NCBI GenBank assembly: GCA_028284025.1
Contig: JANQSM010000179.1
Location: 1 to 6,387, forward strand
Direction of reading: 5' to 3'
Source of the DNA: Alphaproteobacteria bacterium
GTDB taxonomy: Bacteria > Pseudomonadota > Alphaproteobacteria > JANQSM01
Length of the DNA: 6,387 nucleotides
The position numbers were made by a program, and so were the translations under genes. Below the pieces are notes generated by a model that was given only the letters and a program-made list of their open reading frames with translations, did no database searches and was not told where the DNA came from. Positions 5,519 to 6,387 of the stretch are shown piece after piece (the first letter of the stretch is position 1; each line of letters starts with the position of its first letter).

Positions 5519-6387
5519 ATGTTTCAAATTGACCGATATATTTTCCGCCAGCTTTTTATTGCTTTCAGCTTGGTAACCATATGCCTGGTATTGATAATCT
5601 GGCTTAGTCGCTCTTTGCGGTTTATTGACTACATCGTGAACCGCGGTGTATCGTTGTCTTTATTCGGATATTTGACATCTTTGCTACTGCCCAGCCTGCT
5701 TTACGTTATTTTTCCGCTGACCTTGTTTACAGCTATTTTGTTTACCTATAACCGAATTTCAAATGACAGCGAACTGGTAGTCAGCTTTGCAGCTGGCATT
5801 AGCCCAATGAAAATTGCCCGGCCTGCATTAATGTTGGCAGGTATTGTGACAGTCTTTGCCTATTTCCTGAGCCTTTACCTGATTCCTGTAAGCTATCGCA
5901 CTTTTAAAGACTTACAATTTGAGATCCGAAATAACTTCTCCATAACCTTGCTGGAAGAAGGTACGTTCTCAGAAGTTGCCCCGGATATTACCGTTTATGT
6001 GCGAGAACGAAAATCAAACGGGGAATTGGCAGGTATTCTGGTGCAGGACAATACCAACGAGCAAAAACCGGTTACTATTATTGCGCAAAGCGGTGCCGTA
6101 GTTGAAACCGCTGCCGGGCCGCGTATTTTGGTTGTAAAAGGGCACCGGCAAGAACGAGACAAAGCAACAAACAAATTATCATTACTTTATTTCGATGAAT
6201 ATACGCTTGATCTGAACCAAACGGAAGAATATACCGGTGGGCGCTGGCATGAACCACGGGAACGATTCCTAAGATCCTTGCTATCCCCCGGTACCTCTAA
6301 CCACAATGATATAAAGTACCGCCAGGAATTAATCGCTGAAGGCCACGCGCGGCTTGTGAACCCACTTTATAACCTGAGCTTCGCCCT
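5519..6387 (+). CDS. lptF: Lipopolysaccharide export permease subunit LptF (5' part, truncated by window edge)
   Basis: LptF and LptG form the inner-membrane channel of the LptB2FG ABC transporter, which lifts LPS from the membrane and passes it to LptC. The frame stays open for 289 codons to the right edge, about three quarters of the usual 360-390. It starts with the family's short amphipathic N-terminus, MFQIDRYIFRQL. Three membrane helices follow at about 11-30, 52-76 and 101-123. Between the second and third lies the conserved cytoplasmic RISNDSELVVSFAAGISP (79-96), the region that contacts LptB. From about 125 to 250 comes the periplasmic beta-jellyroll, including FSEVAPDITVYVRER. The last three helices lie outside the window. 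The ATG lacks a clear SD, but no other start fits. LptG would be expected next. As in E. coli, the gene diverges from pepA. Confidence 0.93.
   Translation, partial: MFQIDRYIFRQLFIAFSLVTICLVLIIWLSRSLRFIDYIVNRGVSLSLFGYLTSLLLPSLLYVIFPLTLFTAILFTYNRISNDSELVVSFAAGISPMKIARPALMLAGIVTVFAYFLSLYLIPVSYRTFKDLQFEIRNNFSITLLEEGTFSEVAPDITVYVRERKSNGELAGILVQDNTNEQKPVTIIAQSGAVVETAAGPRILVVKGHRQERDKATNKLSLLYFDEYTLDLNQTEEYTGGRWHEPRERFLRSLLSPGTSNHNDIKYRQELIAEGHARLVNPLYNLSFA

Overview
The window looks like ordinary chromosome from an alphaproteobacterium, probably near the Rhodospirillales/Kiloniellales. This rests on gene content and order (a DUF2066 exported protein beside purM-purN, and pepA-holC-ndk) and on protein sequence; no rRNA or other phylogenetic marker is present. 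Base composition appears moderate for this class, in the mid-40s % GC by eye. There are no tRNAs, insertion sequences, phage genes or CRISPR arrays, and every gap between genes is shorter than 160 bases.

Layout: (1) 1-584, minus: 5' part of a gene for an exported DUF2066 protein, running off the left edge. (2) 585-736: divergent control region. (3) 737-2412, plus: purM and purN, overlapping by 13 bases, for steps five and three of de novo purine synthesis. (4) 2455-2925, plus: a 156-residue protein with about 110 lysine-rich, histone H1-like residues followed by one C-terminal membrane helix. Its last 36 or so residues resemble the small aa3-type cytochrome c oxidase subunit IV family. (5) 2931-5411, minus: pepA, holC and ndk in transcription order, for leucyl aminopeptidase, DNA polymerase III chi and nucleoside diphosphate kinase. 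(6) 5412-5518: divergent control region. (7) 5519-6387, plus: lptF, a lipopolysaccharide-export permease subunit, running off the right edge.

The genes fall into nucleotide supply (purM, purN, ndk), replication (holC), peptide turnover (pepA) and outer-membrane biogenesis (lptF). The divergent lptF / pepA-holC layout is also found in gammaproteobacteria such as E. coli. The one unusual gene is the lysine-rich protein at 2455-2925: if expressed as read, it would place a strongly cationic, potentially nucleic-acid-binding domain on the cytoplasmic face of the inner membrane. The purine and polymerase genes keep the family motifs and catalytic residues that could be checked and show no damage.
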